Counted from the first letter of the stretch, positions 20,684 through 30,050 are shown. The stretch is 45,736 nt of DNA from Levilactobacillus cerevisiae (GCF_003946245.1 NZ_RHNN01000028.1:1-45736); one strand, 5' to 3'. Notes: a model not told the origin generated them from the letters alone. Program-made: numbers and translations.

Positions 20684-22427
20684 TCCTAAGCCAAACTCGA
20701 TTAGTTTGTTAAATGGTAAGCGTTATGGTGGGCGATATTCGTTCGATACTAATCAAATATACAGCATTCCACAAGCAAGATGGGACGCTATTAAAGATAC
20801 ACCAGCGGCGTTTGAAGAGTTAGTGCAGTGGTACGTTAACGATCACTACACAAATCAATTGCCACGAATTCTTGAATTGGAACGTTATTACCAAGCAGAT
20901 AATAACATTCATTACTGGTTGTCTAACAAGAAGAGCCATCGAGCAGATAACCGTATCTCTAGCGCATTGGCACGCTATATTACTAACATTCAAGTAGGAT
21001 ATGAGTTTGGCACGCCATTAACGTTCGGGTACCAAAACAAAGATGATGACACCGACACTGGTGAAGGGCCAATGCAAGCACTAGATGATTTTAATCAAAC
21101 CAATGATGAGGCGTATCACGAAAAGATTATGGGCAAGAACTTAGCGAATACTGGTCGTGCGTATGAGCTGCTATATGTAGCAGACGGGTCAAAAGATCCA
21201 CGAGTTACGGCAATCGATCCCAATAGTGCGTTCGTAGTCTGGTCTACCGACGTAGAACCCGTAGAACTATTTGCTGTGCGCTACTACGTCGTTAAGGTGG
21301 CAGATGAAACAAATTATCAAGTTGATGTCTATACGGATAAGAGCATTTATCACTTTACAGCGGGTGACGAACCCGATAGTGATTGGACTCTGACAGACAC
21401 CGAAGAACACTTTTTTCAGCAAGTACCGTTAACTGAATATAGCTTAAATGAAGAACGCGTGGGCGCTTGGGAGACTAAACTCGATGAGATTGATGCCTAT
21501 GACCAAGCGTTGTCTGAGATGGCTAACAGCCAAGAAGACTTTAGCAATTCAATGCTGATGATCAACGGAAAAGTTGCCAACAATTCCGGCAAGTCAGAGC
21601 AAAAACTAGGGCCAGACGGTCAGCCAGTTTACATTGACAACGTGAGTGGTGGATATACAAATGAATCCACAACCAACGGGAAAAGTAATGCACCCGTTAT
21701 GGTTGAAAAGGTGCTTGATAGCAACACAAACGTTTTGTATCTACGGCCATATGTCCAAAAAAATCCAAACGGATCGCCAACTGTTGTGCCAACATCGGCA
21801 GCTTATCTGACTAAGTCGTTGAATGCTAGTGAGTGGCAAATTTATATTAACCAATTGTTATCCGACATTCATAAGGACACAAATACACCCGACACAACTG
21901 ACCAAAACTTTGCAGCCAATGCATCGGGTGTTGCCATGGCTTACAAACTATGGGGTAGTGACCAAGAGATGGCTATGTCGGAAACACTTTATCAGCGTGG
22001 CATACGGCGCCGGTTGCGGTTGCTAATGACGTATTGGAGCTATCTCAAAAATAACGACGTTACGATCACCGCTGAAAACAATCCGTCCGACAATGTGACA
22101 ATCACATTCACGCCTAATCTGCCTAAGAACAATCAGGAAACGATGACACTTATTCAAGGCCTCAATCAGACGGGCAAATTTTCTGCAGAAACATTGCGTA
22201 ATTTGGCTGAACCGATTACTGGGATTCCGGCTGATCAAGAAAAACAACAAGTAGATGATGAGTCTGGCGATCAAGATGAACGAACAACAAATATGATTGC
22301 TGCTGCGCAAGCCAAACTGCAGAACGTGAATGGGGTAGGTGATAGCGTTGACAACGGTCAAGAAGGAGCGCCAGAAGATTCGCCAACTGGTCAAACAGGA
22401 CAAGGCGAACAGTCAGACGATCAATAG
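20637..22427 (+). CDS. Portal protein, SPP1 Gp6-like
   Basis: 596 aa dodecameric ring through which DNA enters the capsid; docks terminase and the neck. Family marks include an N-terminal FEELVQWYVNDHYTNQLPRILELERYYQADN, RADNRISSALARYITNIQVGYEFG, and EDFSNSMLMINGK. The C-terminal 70 residues are acidic and Gly/Gln-rich. Two ATGs (20637, 20640) follow GAGGTGA. It overlaps the next head gene by 89 bp. Confidence 0.93.
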   Translation: MMAETNDKTAHSLSINPKPNSISLLNGKRYGGRYSFDTNQIYSIPQARWDAIKDTPAAFEELVQWYVNDHYTNQLPRILELERYYQADNNIHYWLSNKKSHRADNRISSALARYITNIQVGYEFGTPLTFGYQNKDDDTDTGEGPMQALDDFNQTNDEAYHEKIMGKNLANTGRAYELLYVADGSKDPRVTAIDPNSAFVVWSTDVEPVELFAVRYYVVKVADETNYQVDVYTDKSIYHFTAGDEPDSDWTLTDTEEHFFQQVPLTEYSLNEERVGAWETKLDEIDAYDQALSEMANSQEDFSNSMLMINGKVANNSGKSEQKLGPDGQPVYIDNVSGGYTNESTTNGKSNAPVMVEKVLDSNTNVLYLRPYVQKNPNGSPTVVPTSAAYLTKSLNASEWQIYINQLLSDIHKDTNTPDTTDQNFAANASGVAMAYKLWGSDQEMAMSETLYQRGIRRRLRLLMTYWSYLKNNDVTITAENNPSDNVTITFTPNLPKNNQETMTLIQGLNQTGKFSAETLRNLAEPITGIPADQEKQQVDDESGDQDERTTNMIAAAQAKLQNVNGVGDSVDNGQEGAPEDSPTGQTGQGEQSDDQ

Positions 22428-23283
22428 CTTCTATCAGCAATCCTTAAGCATTATCGCCAACCATCTAAAAGAATTCTATAACGAGTACGCCGATGATAGT
22501 GGGTTAACTCTTAATCAAGTGTCGTCAGCAGTTAGTTCATGGGACACGCAACACTTTTACGCTGCCATTAACGAAATGTTAACGGACGTTCAACCCGACG
22601 ATAAACTATCTAAGCAGTTACAGGCTGCTTATGTTAAAGCATCATTAACCAAGCGAGATATGTTGGGTGCAATGATTGGGGCTGGTATGAGTATTGCGAC
22701 AGCGAGAAGCGAACTATATGGTGTCACAGAACTAAATAGACAGCGTTCGGCAGCGTATGCAGATAACTCTTCACGTTCGCAGCAAAACGTTCCACAGAGC
22801 ACTGATCAGGCCGAATACGTGCAACGACTATGGATGCACCAAGATGTTATGGCTAATCGCATGATTGAGACCTTAAATAAAGGTCTGAGTCGAGGAATTT
22901 CGGTAACCGCAATGAACAAGCTAACTAGAAGCATTCCACAGTCGGGCGATCGAATTGATGATAACTTGGCAACACCAATGAATCAGCTATTATCTCGAAT
23001 TGATGGATTGATGCAGACACAATCGGTTGAGAACACCAACGAAGGTAAACGACAAGCTTACGAAGATAGCGACGTTAAATTTGTAATGTGGCTAACCGAA
23101 GAAGACTACCATGTTTGTGATATTTGCCAACCATTAGACAAGCAGATATTTCCATTCGGCCAAGCACCGATTCCTCAAGAAGATACGCACCCACGTTGTC
23201 GATGTCAATTGGTAGCGTGCGATGAAGATGGCAATTTACTTGATGGCCAACTAGACGGTATGATGACAGGTGAATTTGATTAG
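22339..23283 (+). CDS. Minor head protein, SPP1 Gp7/Mu F-like
   Basis: 314 aa head-morphogenesis protein linked to the portal. The C-terminal Mu F domain shows the metal-type motif CDICQPLDKQIFPFG followed by HPRCRCQLV. Starts at GTG 22339 or TTG 22348, inside the end of the portal gene; the long overlap is common for this gene pair. Upstream GGGGTAG is only a fair ribosome site, so coupling to portal translation is likely. Confidence 0.88.
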   Translation: MIALTTVKKERQKIRQLVKQDKANSQTINSFYQQSLSIIANHLKEFYNEYADDSGLTLNQVSSAVSSWDTQHFYAAINEMLTDVQPDDKLSKQLQAAYVKASLTKRDMLGAMIGAGMSIATARSELYGVTELNRQRSAAYADNSSRSQQNVPQSTDQAEYVQRLWMHQDVMANRMIETLNKGLSRGISVTAMNKLTRSIPQSGDRIDDNLATPMNQLLSRIDGLMQTQSVENTNEGKRQAYEDSDVKFVMWLTEEDYHVCDICQPLDKQIFPFGQAPIPQEDTHPRCRCQLVACDEDGNLLDGQLDGMMTGEFD

Positions 23284-23352
23284 GGGCGATTTCTTAGTAA
23301 TAGCCCCTTAAAAACACTTACAAATAAGGGTAGTTAACAAATAATCAAAATT

Positions 23353-23397
23353 ATAGGGGTTATTTATCTGCTTTATATGATAATAGCTCCTATTTTT
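23353..23397 (+). terminator. Intra-operon terminator before the scaffold gene
   Basis: ATAGGGGTTATT (23353-23364) pairs with AATAGCTCCTAT (23382-23393) with two G-U pairs, followed by TTTTT. It lies in the 212-bp gene-free stretch 23284-23495, which also has GGGGC/GCCCC at 23283-23308 and a direct repeat CGGACTTTAA (about 23449 and 23471). It may reset expression before the highly expressed scaffold and capsid genes. Confidence 0.65.
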
Positions 23398-23495
23398 GTG
23401 GGCTTTTTCTTACTTGCAGCCCTAAAAGAACAAGCAATTTAGTCATTCGGACTTTAACCGATCTAGTCTACGGACTTTAAAAAGGAGCTTTTACG

Positions 23496-24134
23496 ATGAA
23501 GATGAACTTGCAATATTTTGCTGAACCTGGTGAAGAACCAAATCCAATCGATCCTGATAAGGAGCAGCAACAAGAACCTAAAGATCAGGAACCATCCGGT
23601 AAAGCATATTCACAAGATGACGTGAATAAAATGATGGGTGCTAAAGCTAAGCAGCTGGAAGAAAAGTTTAATGGTCAGCTGGAATCCCTGAAAGAAGAAT
23701 GGATGTCCAAAGGGGAAGAACGCGCTGGTATGAATGCGCAACAGAAGGCCGAAGCAGAACTCAATGACAAGCGGCAAGCCCTGGCAGACCAAGAGAAACG
23801 ATTGCAGGAACGACTAGACGCCGTTGATGAGAAAAATGCTTTGACTGCAACTAAGTCAGCCTTAACGGATAGCAAGATTCCTGTTGAATTTGCAGAATTC
23901 GTTACTTCTAAAGATGACGATGTACGTAAGAACAATATTGACAAGTTTATCGACTTGTTCAACAAGGCTGTTCAAGATAGCGTAGAACAACGCGTCCAGG
24001 GCACACATACGCCACAAAACGGTGGTCAAACAGTTCCAGGATCGCTGACACGCGAAGATTTTGCCAAGCTCAACATGGATCAGCAGACTCAAATTTATCG
24101 TGAGAATCCAGATTTATACAACAAACTTAAATAG
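23496..24134 (+). CDS. Capsid scaffolding protein (DUF4355-like)
   Basis: 212 aa. Assists shell assembly and leaves or is degraded afterwards. Typical pattern: MKMNLQYFAEPGE at the start, acidic Pro/Gln region, a long coiled coil (residues 45-115), then KIPVEFAEFV and a C-terminal capsid-binding segment. Directly precedes the major capsid gene. AAAGGAG before ATG. Confidence 0.88.
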   Translation: MKMNLQYFAEPGEEPNPIDPDKEQQQEPKDQEPSGKAYSQDDVNKMMGAKAKQLEEKFNGQLESLKEEWMSKGEERAGMNAQQKAEAELNDKRQALADQEKRLQERLDAVDEKNALTATKSALTDSKIPVEFAEFVTSKDDDVRKNNIDKFIDLFNKAVQDSVEQRVQGTHTPQNGGQTVPGSLTREDFAKLNMDQQTQIYRENPDLYNKLK

Positions 24135-24146
24135 GAGGTGTAGGTA

Positions 24147-25223
24147 ATGGCTGTAATTAACGGCAATCCTACGAATTTTAGTAACTTAATTGAACCAACA
24201 GTCTTTTTAGACTGGATCTATCGTCAAAATACTCAAACTAATCGATTTGTTCAATCTGGTGTCTTGCAAAATGACCCAGTATTAGGTGGCCGATTGCTTC
24301 AACCGGGTCGGACAGTAGAAATCCCGGCAATGAACGACTTGTCCGGCGATGCTGATGAATGGAACGATACTAACGACATTCAAACGAATGGTGTCGATTC
24401 TGCGATGGAACACGGCATTAAGATGTATCAAAGCAAGTCGTTTGGTAATACTGACTGGGGCGATTTGATTTCTGGCGCAAGCACCCAGCAACAAATTGCC
24501 AATCGTTTTGGTAACTGGTGGACTCGCCAAGATACTGGTCTACTGCTGAATACGGTAAAAGCAACTTTCAACAACGCAGATATTGCAACTGCAAAGTCTT
24601 TCGGTGTTGGCTCTGAAAAGGAATTATCTGCCGCAGACTTTGTTAAGGCACTCGCACGTATGGGCGATACGATGGATAACACCTTATCGACATTAGTTGT
24701 TAACTCAGCAGCTTATTCAGAAATGCGTGAACAACAATTGATTGAATACCTGCAACCTGCTGGTGCAGCAACTCCAATTGCTACGTACCAAGGCATGAGT
24801 ATCGTTCAAGATGATAGCATTCCAGTTGCTTCTGATGGAACTACTTATGCACTCATCTTCGGTCCAGGAGCCATTGATTATGCAACGGCTACGCCAGACA
24901 ATGGTTTAGTCGTACAACGTGATGAATTCCAAAAGGGTGGCATGGTTGCCATCATTCAAAAACGGGTAGTAACTTGCCATGTGGCCGGCACTAACGTTGA
25001 CTTAACGCAGACTAATCCTGACACCTACCAAGCTGATTTGAAGGCCGGCACTAAGCCACTGTTTGCCGTGTCTTATGATCCACGACAAATTCAATTGGTT
25101 AAGTATGGATTCAAGGTTGGTACAGACTATGTAGTGCCAACAATTAATGCGCCTAAGAAGGCAGCAATCACTGGATCAAGTTCTACAGGTAGTGGATCAA
25201 GTTCATCAGGTAGCGGCAAGTAG
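24147..25223 (+). CDS. Major capsid protein
   Basis: 358 aa shell protein, recognised by position after the scaffold and by sequence MAVINGNPTNFSNLIEPTVFLDW, LLQPGRTVEIPAMNDLSGDADEW, FGNWWTRQDTGLLLNTVKATF. The C-terminal 20 residues are a Gly/Ser tail (TGSSSTGSGSSSSGSGK) coded by near-repeats, probably surface exposed. AGGAGGTG precedes ATG, among the best ribosome sites of the late operon. Confidence 0.92.
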   Translation: MAVINGNPTNFSNLIEPTVFLDWIYRQNTQTNRFVQSGVLQNDPVLGGRLLQPGRTVEIPAMNDLSGDADEWNDTNDIQTNGVDSAMEHGIKMYQSKSFGNTDWGDLISGASTQQQIANRFGNWWTRQDTGLLLNTVKATFNNADIATAKSFGVGSEKELSAADFVKALARMGDTMDNTLSTLVVNSAAYSEMREQQLIEYLQPAGAATPIATYQGMSIVQDDSIPVASDGTTYALIFGPGAIDYATATPDNGLVVQRDEFQKGGMVAIIQKRVVTCHVAGTNVDLTQTNPDTYQADLKAGTKPLFAVSYDPRQIQLVKYGFKVGTDYVVPTINAPKKAAITGSSSTGSGSSSSGSGK

Positions 25224-25239
25224 AAAAAGGTGATTAGGT

Positions 25240-25581
25240 ATGGAAGACGCACTTATGCCGGAAAATATCAAGAGTGATATTAATATCTTCCAAGGATTTA
25301 GCGATGCTCATATTAAAGAGCGGTTAGATGACGCGGCGCTTAAGGCTAGTCACGATCAAATTTCAGAGGACGCGTTAATCAACGCCACAAGAGCTTGGAC
25401 GCGTCATCTGCTATACAATGATTGGTTCATGAACTATGGTGGCGTTCAATCCGCAAGTACGTTTGGTAACTCGCAGACAATGGTCAACTTTAATGGATAT
25501 GACGACTACCGTGCTGAGTATGATGACATCGTTGATGATTATGGTGTGTCGGACTCAATGGGAGCCGTGTGGACAGAATGA
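25240..25581 (+). CDS. Head-tail connector (DUF4054-like)
   Basis: 113 aa, helical, acidic. Position right after the capsid and length match the first neck adaptor that attaches to the portal. AINATRAWTRHLLYNDWF-type helix in the middle. Overlaps the next gene by ATGA. Family call by context more than by sequence. Confidence 0.7.
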   Translation: MEDALMPENIKSDINIFQGFSDAHIKERLDDAALKASHDQISEDALINATRAWTRHLLYNDWFMNYGGVQSASTFGNSQTMVNFNGYDDYRAEYDDIVDDYGVSDSMGAVWTE

Positions 25582-26180
25582 CAGAAGACTTTGATAATAC
25601 TGCAGAGGCAATTAGACGATTACAGGAGTTGCAGTCAGTTAGATTGTTCGTGGGTGTGCCGTGGCTTAATAATCATTTGAACATGATTGCTTTGGTCCAG
25701 GAATACGGTAAGACTATTGTTCCAGTCAATCGACAGTGGCTGGCGTTGCCAACACCGAACTCAGGTGATAAACGGCCAGCAGATTTTCAAAACCTTTTCT
25801 TCATGTTAGGAAAAACTGCTGATCAAGCCTATTTAGCCATGCCGGATACTAATAGTGGTTTTAAAATCATGTTTATTCTGCGCAAGAGTGTTGTGATTCC
25901 ACCGCGGCCATTCTTGCGTTATTCGTTTAATCACCATCTCGGTCGGTGGACAGAGTTGGGAGCCGACTTGGCTTTTAAGTGTATGGTCGGTGAAATTGAG
26001 CCGAAAGATGTGTACTCAGTATTGGGAGAAGCGATGGTCAAAGACATTAAGCAAACCATTGCTGACTTCAGCACACCAAGGAACGCGCCATTAACTGCCA
26101 AGAATAAAGGATTTAATGATCCGTTAATTGATAGTGGAGAACTGCGTGACTCAATCACGTGGATTACAGAAAGGATTTGA
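25578..26180 (+). CDS. Virion morphogenesis / tail-completion protein
   Basis: About 200 aa. RLFVGVPW, MIALVQEYGKTIVPVNRQWLALP and VIPPRPFLRYSFN recall neck proteins of the virion-morphogenesis (Mu G, HK97 gp10-like) type that join head and tail. Start is ATG 25578 overlapping the stop before it. The final LIDSGELRDSITW motif is typical of this group. Confidence 0.75.
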   Translation: MTEDFDNTAEAIRRLQELQSVRLFVGVPWLNNHLNMIALVQEYGKTIVPVNRQWLALPTPNSGDKRPADFQNLFFMLGKTADQAYLAMPDTNSGFKIMFILRKSVVIPPRPFLRYSFNHHLGRWTELGADLAFKCMVGEIEPKDVYSVLGEAMVKDIKQTIADFSTPRNAPLTAKNKGFNDPLIDSGELRDSITWITERI

Positions 26181-26184
26181 GTTT

Positions 26185-26505
26185 ATGAGTATGGAATTAG
26201 TTATTGTTGCAGCAAAGACGGGGACAGACGGTGCTTATATCACGCCAAGTCGTGACACGGAACAAACGAGTGACATTGCCTTCTTCCCAGAAAATGATCC
26301 AAAGGTTGTCAAGATTACGGGGTACGCGCCTGGTGATACAATTCCTAGCGGTAAATATTTTGCTGCTTTCTATAATCCAGACACTAAAAAGTTCCTGGGA
26401 CAATTTGTGTCAGTATCTGGATTCACGGTTGCAGGCGAATCAACACCAAGTGATCTTAAAGTAACGCCAACCGATACTGGTGCTGAAGTCGCATCAGGCA
26501 ACTAG
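26185..26505 (+). CDS. Hypothetical neck-region protein, 106 aa
   Basis: Unknown. Beta-rich with GYAPGDTIPSGKYFAAFYN and Thr/Ser-rich C-terminus; perhaps an Ig-like or decoration protein of the virion. Start ATG 26185 follows GAAAGGA. Lies between two neck genes. Confidence 0.55.
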   Translation: MSMELVIVAAKTGTDGAYITPSRDTEQTSDIAFFPENDPKVVKITGYAPGDTIPSGKYFAAFYNPDTKKFLGQFVSVSGFTVAGESTPSDLKVTPTDTGAEVASGN

Positions 26506-26507
26506 CG

Positions 26508-26879
26508 ATGAATTTTCAAAATTTTGGGAATTTTGGATTCATGAATGACATGTTAGCCGAAGACTTGACAGTCACCATTCCAGGTCATGACACCGGAGAT
26601 TCTGATGAACTAGGCCGACCAATCATGGCCCCAGCTACGGTAAAAAAGGTGCATGAGCCGATTGTTAATTCGACTAATCCAAACATGACGTATACCCCAG
26701 AATTGGGCGGTCAATTGCCTGTAGGCACGCTTTATTGGCTATCAGGTCTAGTTGGCTGCCCCAAAGGAACAAAGGTGCAGCGAGCTTCTGGTGCGACCTA
26801 TGAGGTCATTAATCACGGTGATGATTTTGCAGCTGGACGTGTGTACTACCAGTTGAAGGAGGCTGGCACTGATGAGTGA
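26508..26879 (+). CDS. Head closure / stopper-like protein, 123 aa
   Basis: Position and beta-rich sequence (LTVTIPGHDTG, GTLYWLSGL, ATYEVINHGDDFAAGRVYYQLKE) suit the second neck adaptor or stopper. No clear Shine-Dalgarno before the ATG, which lies 2 bp after the previous stop, so coupling is probable. Overlaps the next gene by 8 bp. Confidence 0.65.
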   Translation: MNFQNFGNFGFMNDMLAEDLTVTIPGHDTGDSDELGRPIMAPATVKKVHEPIVNSTNPNMTYTPELGGQLPVGTLYWLSGLVGCPKGTKVQRASGATYEVINHGDDFAAGRVYYQLKEAGTDE

Positions 26880-27357
26880 GTTCAACCTGTATGATGCTGT
26901 TTCAGCAGCACTCGTAAAACAAATTAAAACGTATATGCCACAAGTTACGGTTCGTCCGGAGAGTGTTAAAAACTTTACGCCTGATTATCCGTATGTCACG
27001 TACAAAATTTATGACGATTACGGACGAGTGCTATTTAATACCGTGAATGAAGAAATTTTTGATATTCACGTTCAATTTAAAGCCGTCTCAAATGACGAAG
27101 GAGAAGCTAAAACACTCGGGCACGAGTTGCGGAAGCTTTTTTTCTTGCAACAACCGGCGTATGAGCTATTTCAGCAACACATTGTTGCCAAGGATTGTAG
27201 CACGATTCCATCAACTGACACGTTTCTTGACGTTGATTGGCAGTTTATGTCTGGTGCTGACTACACGTTTGGTGTTCAAGACAACTTCACTGATGAGACA
27301 CAAACGGGAAGTATTGCGAGTGTTGACCCGCAAATTAATACAAAAGGAGCTGAATAA
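26872..27357 (+). CDS. Tail terminator / neck protein
   Basis: 161 aa. MSEFNLYDAVSAALVKQIKTYMPQV, YPYVTYKIYD and FDIHVQFKAVS are like the neck terminator proteins just upstream of sheath genes in Firmicutes myophages. AAGGAGG precedes ATG. Confidence 0.75.
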   Translation: MSEFNLYDAVSAALVKQIKTYMPQVTVRPESVKNFTPDYPYVTYKIYDDYGRVLFNTVNEEIFDIHVQFKAVSNDEGEAKTLGHELRKLFFLQQPAYELFQQHIVAKDCSTIPSTDTFLDVDWQFMSGADYTFGVQDNFTDETQTGSIASVDPQINTKGAE

Positions 27358-27360
27358 ATT

Positions 27361-28449
27361 TTGGCAATTAAACAAACAACAGACGTCCACTTTGTTGTTT
27401 CCATTCATGCGTTAAAGAACTCAGGTGGCACGCCAGCCGTTGGTATTGCAACTAAAGGGGCGGACGCAACAACTAAGGCGTCTATTTATACAGACTTATA
27501 TAGTCTGTCAGCAGATTTTGATGAAACAACTGGCGTTTATTCCCAAGCGGAGGCAATGTTTGAAGCTGACAACTTCAAGGGTCCAGTGGAAGTTATCACC
27601 TATCCTAATGTTGACTCAACGACCCCAGCCAATGTTCAAACGACGGGAACAACTACTGGTGCAACTGTCACGGCAACGACCACACCTGGGATTGTGGTTG
27701 GCCTGACTGAACACTTATTTGATGGATTCAAGTATTTAGTTCTGGACGGGGCTACTGAAGCAGAGACTGAGGCCGTATCAGACTTTTTGTATGACAACCA
27801 ACGTATCATGCTGGTTACGCAGCCTAAGTCGGTTACTGATCTCCAAACGTTGTCCACCCATGTTAAGGGCATTCAAACAAAAAAGAATTCACTTGGGAAT
27901 ACAGCAGCTATTGTTGAAACGGCTAGTGATCGTTTCGTGGCTGCTCAAGCGGCCGCATACGCTGCAGCCAACTTACCAGTTGATTTTCAGCACATTGGTA
28001 ATCAGTCACAGTTCGAACCAGACGCCGATTTATCAACCGATGATTACGACACGATTGCTGCAGCTAATGGGACAGTAGTTGTAAACAAGTCTGGTGATTA
28101 CATGTTGCTGAACGGCCTAGCTTTGGCTGGAAACTACGTCGACCAATTTGTTCATACGCAACTGGTCATCGATACGTTCCAGACGGCATTGCAGAAATAT
28201 CTTAACCGTCATAACTTCCCAATTTTTAATGACGCCACGATTAAAGAAATGGCACAAACTATTGAAGCTTGCGGTCAGCAACTGCAACAGCAAGGCGTAT
28301 TGGCTAGTGCTGTTCAAATTACTAGTGTGCCTCGTTCTAATGTGTCTAGCAGTGATGTGGCCGCACGTAAGTACAACGGATTCGGGTTCAATGTTCAGAT
28401 TGCCGATGATATTGATACGATCAACGCCAAGATTGATTTGACACTTTAA
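27361..28449 (+). CDS. Tail sheath protein (DUF3383-type)
   Basis: 362 aa contractile sheath subunit, the mark of a myovirus. It starts MAIKQTTDVHFVVSIHALKNSGG and has the Gly/Thr-rich middle and C-terminal QITSVPRS-RKYNGFGFNVQIADDID region of short Firmicutes sheaths. The start codon is TTG (27361), 11 nt after AAAGGAG. Followed by the tube gene, the invariant order. Confidence 0.88.
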   Translation: MAIKQTTDVHFVVSIHALKNSGGTPAVGIATKGADATTKASIYTDLYSLSADFDETTGVYSQAEAMFEADNFKGPVEVITYPNVDSTTPANVQTTGTTTGATVTATTTPGIVVGLTEHLFDGFKYLVLDGATEAETEAVSDFLYDNQRIMLVTQPKSVTDLQTLSTHVKGIQTKKNSLGNTAAIVETASDRFVAAQAAAYAAANLPVDFQHIGNQSQFEPDADLSTDDYDTIAAANGTVVVNKSGDYMLLNGLALAGNYVDQFVHTQLVIDTFQTALQKYLNRHNFPIFNDATIKEMAQTIEACGQQLQQQGVLASAVQITSVPRSNVSSSDVAARKYNGFGFNVQIADDIDTINAKIDLTL

Positions 28450-28462
28450 GGAGGGATAAGTT

Positions 28463-28963
28463 ATGGCAATCACTTTATCAAACGGAAAAGAAGTCAATTT
28501 ATATTCCGCACGGTTCTTACACATTTATTTGTTGTGGAAAGGCCAATCGAAAGAATTAGGTGGCTTCCAAAACGGTGAAGCTTTTAGTTCACAACGTACG
28601 GCTGCAGATACAACTATGCAAGGCGATTTTCACTCAAACGTTATGTTCTTCGACACTGACGACGAGACAGGGACCCTAACGTTGAATACCTATCCTGGCA
28701 CTTCAACAACTGATATTCTGTTCAATCTCTATCATTTACAACACGATGAAATGCAAGCAGGACTATTGAGTGCTGACCAAATGTTTGGCCTCAATATCGT
28801 CAATGATTCTACTGGTGAAAAGATCACTGCAGAAGGCTGCCGTTTAGCCGGCCTGCCTAATAACCAAGGTAATGAGCAAGCATACTCGCTGGCCTGGACG
28901 GTACTGGCAGGTTACTACCAAAACACCGGTGCCGATGTTGACGACTCAATGTTTAAAAACTAA
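28463..28963 (+). CDS. Tail tube protein
   Basis: 166 aa inner tube subunit. GDFHSNVMFFDTDDETGTLTLNTYPG and LSADQMFGLNIVND fit tube proteins that follow DUF3383 sheaths. AAGGAGG precedes ATG. Its stop is followed by the toxin-antitoxin locus rather than directly by the tail chaperone. Confidence 0.88.
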   Translation: MAITLSNGKEVNLYSARFLHIYLLWKGQSKELGGFQNGEAFSSQRTAADTTMQGDFHSNVMFFDTDDETGTLTLNTYPGTSTTDILFNLYHLQHDEMQAGLLSADQMFGLNIVNDSTGEKITAEGCRLAGLPNNQGNEQAYSLAWTVLAGYYQNTGADVDDSMFKN

Positions 28964-29012
28964 AAGCGCACTAACCGTCCGTTAAGGGCAGATTAGCGCA
29001 CTGTTTTCATGT

Positions 29013-29018
29013 TATACT
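29013..29018 (+). promoter_or_regulatory. Extended -10 promoter of the toxin gene
   Basis: TGTTATACT (TG at 29010-29011, TATACT 29013-29018) is an extended -10; the -35 is poor. Transcript would start near 29025 with a long folded leader (AAGGG/CCCTT at about 29037-29061), usual for type I toxins. Confidence 0.6.
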
Positions 29019-29115
29019 GACTGAGCAAGAAGTTTTAAGGGCGGTGGCTGTCTTTTCCCTTGTGAGGTGGGGCCCATGGGAACATGGAATAATCTTCAGG
29101 AAGGTTTCACAGTCA

Positions 29116-29205
29116 ATGAGCGTCTTCCAGACACTCTCGTTGATGTTGCTGTTTGGCACGTTTTTAATCGCGCTACTCAGCTATATCGACAAAAGGAACA
29201 AATAA
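29116..29205 (+). CDS. TxpA-like type I toxin (holin-like), 29 aa
   Basis: MSVFQTLSLMLLFGTFLIAL then LSYIDKRNK: one membrane helix and a short charged tail, matching the holin-like toxin (TxpA/BsrG-type) family. GGAAGG lies 10 nt before ATG. Such peptides depolarise or disturb the membrane when the antitoxin RNA is lost. Flanked by a rightward terminator at 29295-29321 and an antisense RNA gene. It is inside the tail operon but in its own transcription unit, so it is likely expressed in the lysogen as a plasmid stabiliser. Confidence 0.85.
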   Translation: MSVFQTLSLMLLFGTFLIALLSYIDKRNK

Positions 29206-29325
29206 AAAAGCCGCCCTGCTCAACTTTGGTAGGTTGCAGGACGACAAAATTATCGTTTGAATAACTTGCCACCGCCTTTGAAGCGGCTTGCAGGGGTCGG
29301 TGTGATAGCACCGACCTTTTTCTAT
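29203..29325 (-). ncRNA. RatA-like antisense antitoxin RNA
   Basis: Leftward promoter with extended -10 TGTTATAAT (TATAAT on the minus strand at 29332-29337). Leftward terminator: GTCGTCCTGC pairs with GCAGGGCGGC (29210-29245) and is followed by six U. The RNA of about 120 nt is complementary to the 3' untranslated part of the toxin mRNA, the same geometry as RatA against txpA. Confidence 0.7.
29295..29321 (+). terminator. Terminator of the toxin mRNA
   Basis: GGTCGGTG and CACCGACC pair perfectly around TGATAG, followed by TTTTTC. It also interrupts read-through from the tube gene, so genes from 29421 on depend on leakage or another promoter. Confidence 0.85.
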
Positions 29326-29420
29326 GCCCATATTATAACACATTTTCAAATCGCAATCTCACAAATAGACTATGAGGTCACCAGACGGTGTCCTCTTTTT
29401 AATTAAGGAGAGACTTTTAT

Positions 29421-30050
29421 ATGTCAGAAAAAGATGAACAAGCTATTGCAGCGTTTATGGATAATCAATTTGAACGAACGGTAGAATATACCGATTCGAA
29501 GGGTGACAAGAAGACACGTAAGATCACGCTACAAGATCCTGGATTTGATATTGCCTCACAAGCAATTGATGCCCTAAACGTTGGTGAAGATACCGGAGAC
29601 GCAGGTCGACTGTTTGACCTTATTATGCACAACGTATTAGTTAATCCACATATGGATTATGAATCATTGAATGCAGAAGTTCCAGACGACATTAAGAAGA
29701 AAACCGTTACTAAGAAAAATCGTAGCGGTAAAGACGTGCATATCAACATGGTTTGGCCAGGTTATCGTACTGCTTTGCAGATTGTTTTCATGTCAACGCG
29801 GCCATCTGGGGCATCTAATATGAACGGTACGATGACCAAGCTTAATAGTGAAGTTTTCCGCACAGATAAGAATGAAGTACTTAAGATGAACTTCTGGGAC
29901 GCTACAGGAGATGGCAGTGGACTAGGTATGATTGCCATGCAGGAAGCTACGAAGTTCTTAGCAGAAATCACGGACCGTAACGGTGACCAATCGGTATTAG
30001 GTAAAGCGTTTCAATTTCTTATGGAGTCGTTACAACAAGTTAAACTCTAA
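29421..30050 (+). CDS. Tail assembly chaperone
   Basis: 209 aa. Position between tube and tape measure and the two-gene arrangement with the short downstream frame identify the tail chaperone that coats the tape measure during tail building. Sequence holds PDDIKKKTVTKKNRSGKDVHINMVWPGYRTAL. AAGGAGAG precedes ATG. The C-terminus ends QQVKL just where coding appears to continue in another frame. Confidence 0.75.
   Translation: MSEKDEQAIAAFMDNQFERTVEYTDSKGDKKTRKITLQDPGFDIASQAIDALNVGEDTGDAGRLFDLIMHNVLVNPHMDYESLNAEVPDDIKKKTVTKKNRSGKDVHINMVWPGYRTALQIVFMSTRPSGASNMNGTMTKLNSEVFRTDKNEVLKMNFWDATGDGSGLGMIAMQEATKFLAEITDRNGDQSVLGKAFQFLMESLQQVKL

Noticed and set aside
29067..29264. 65-aa frame starting MGPMGTWNNLQEGF
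   Set aside because: Another frame over the toxin locus; the 29-aa frame at 29116 has the family sequence and the ribosome site.
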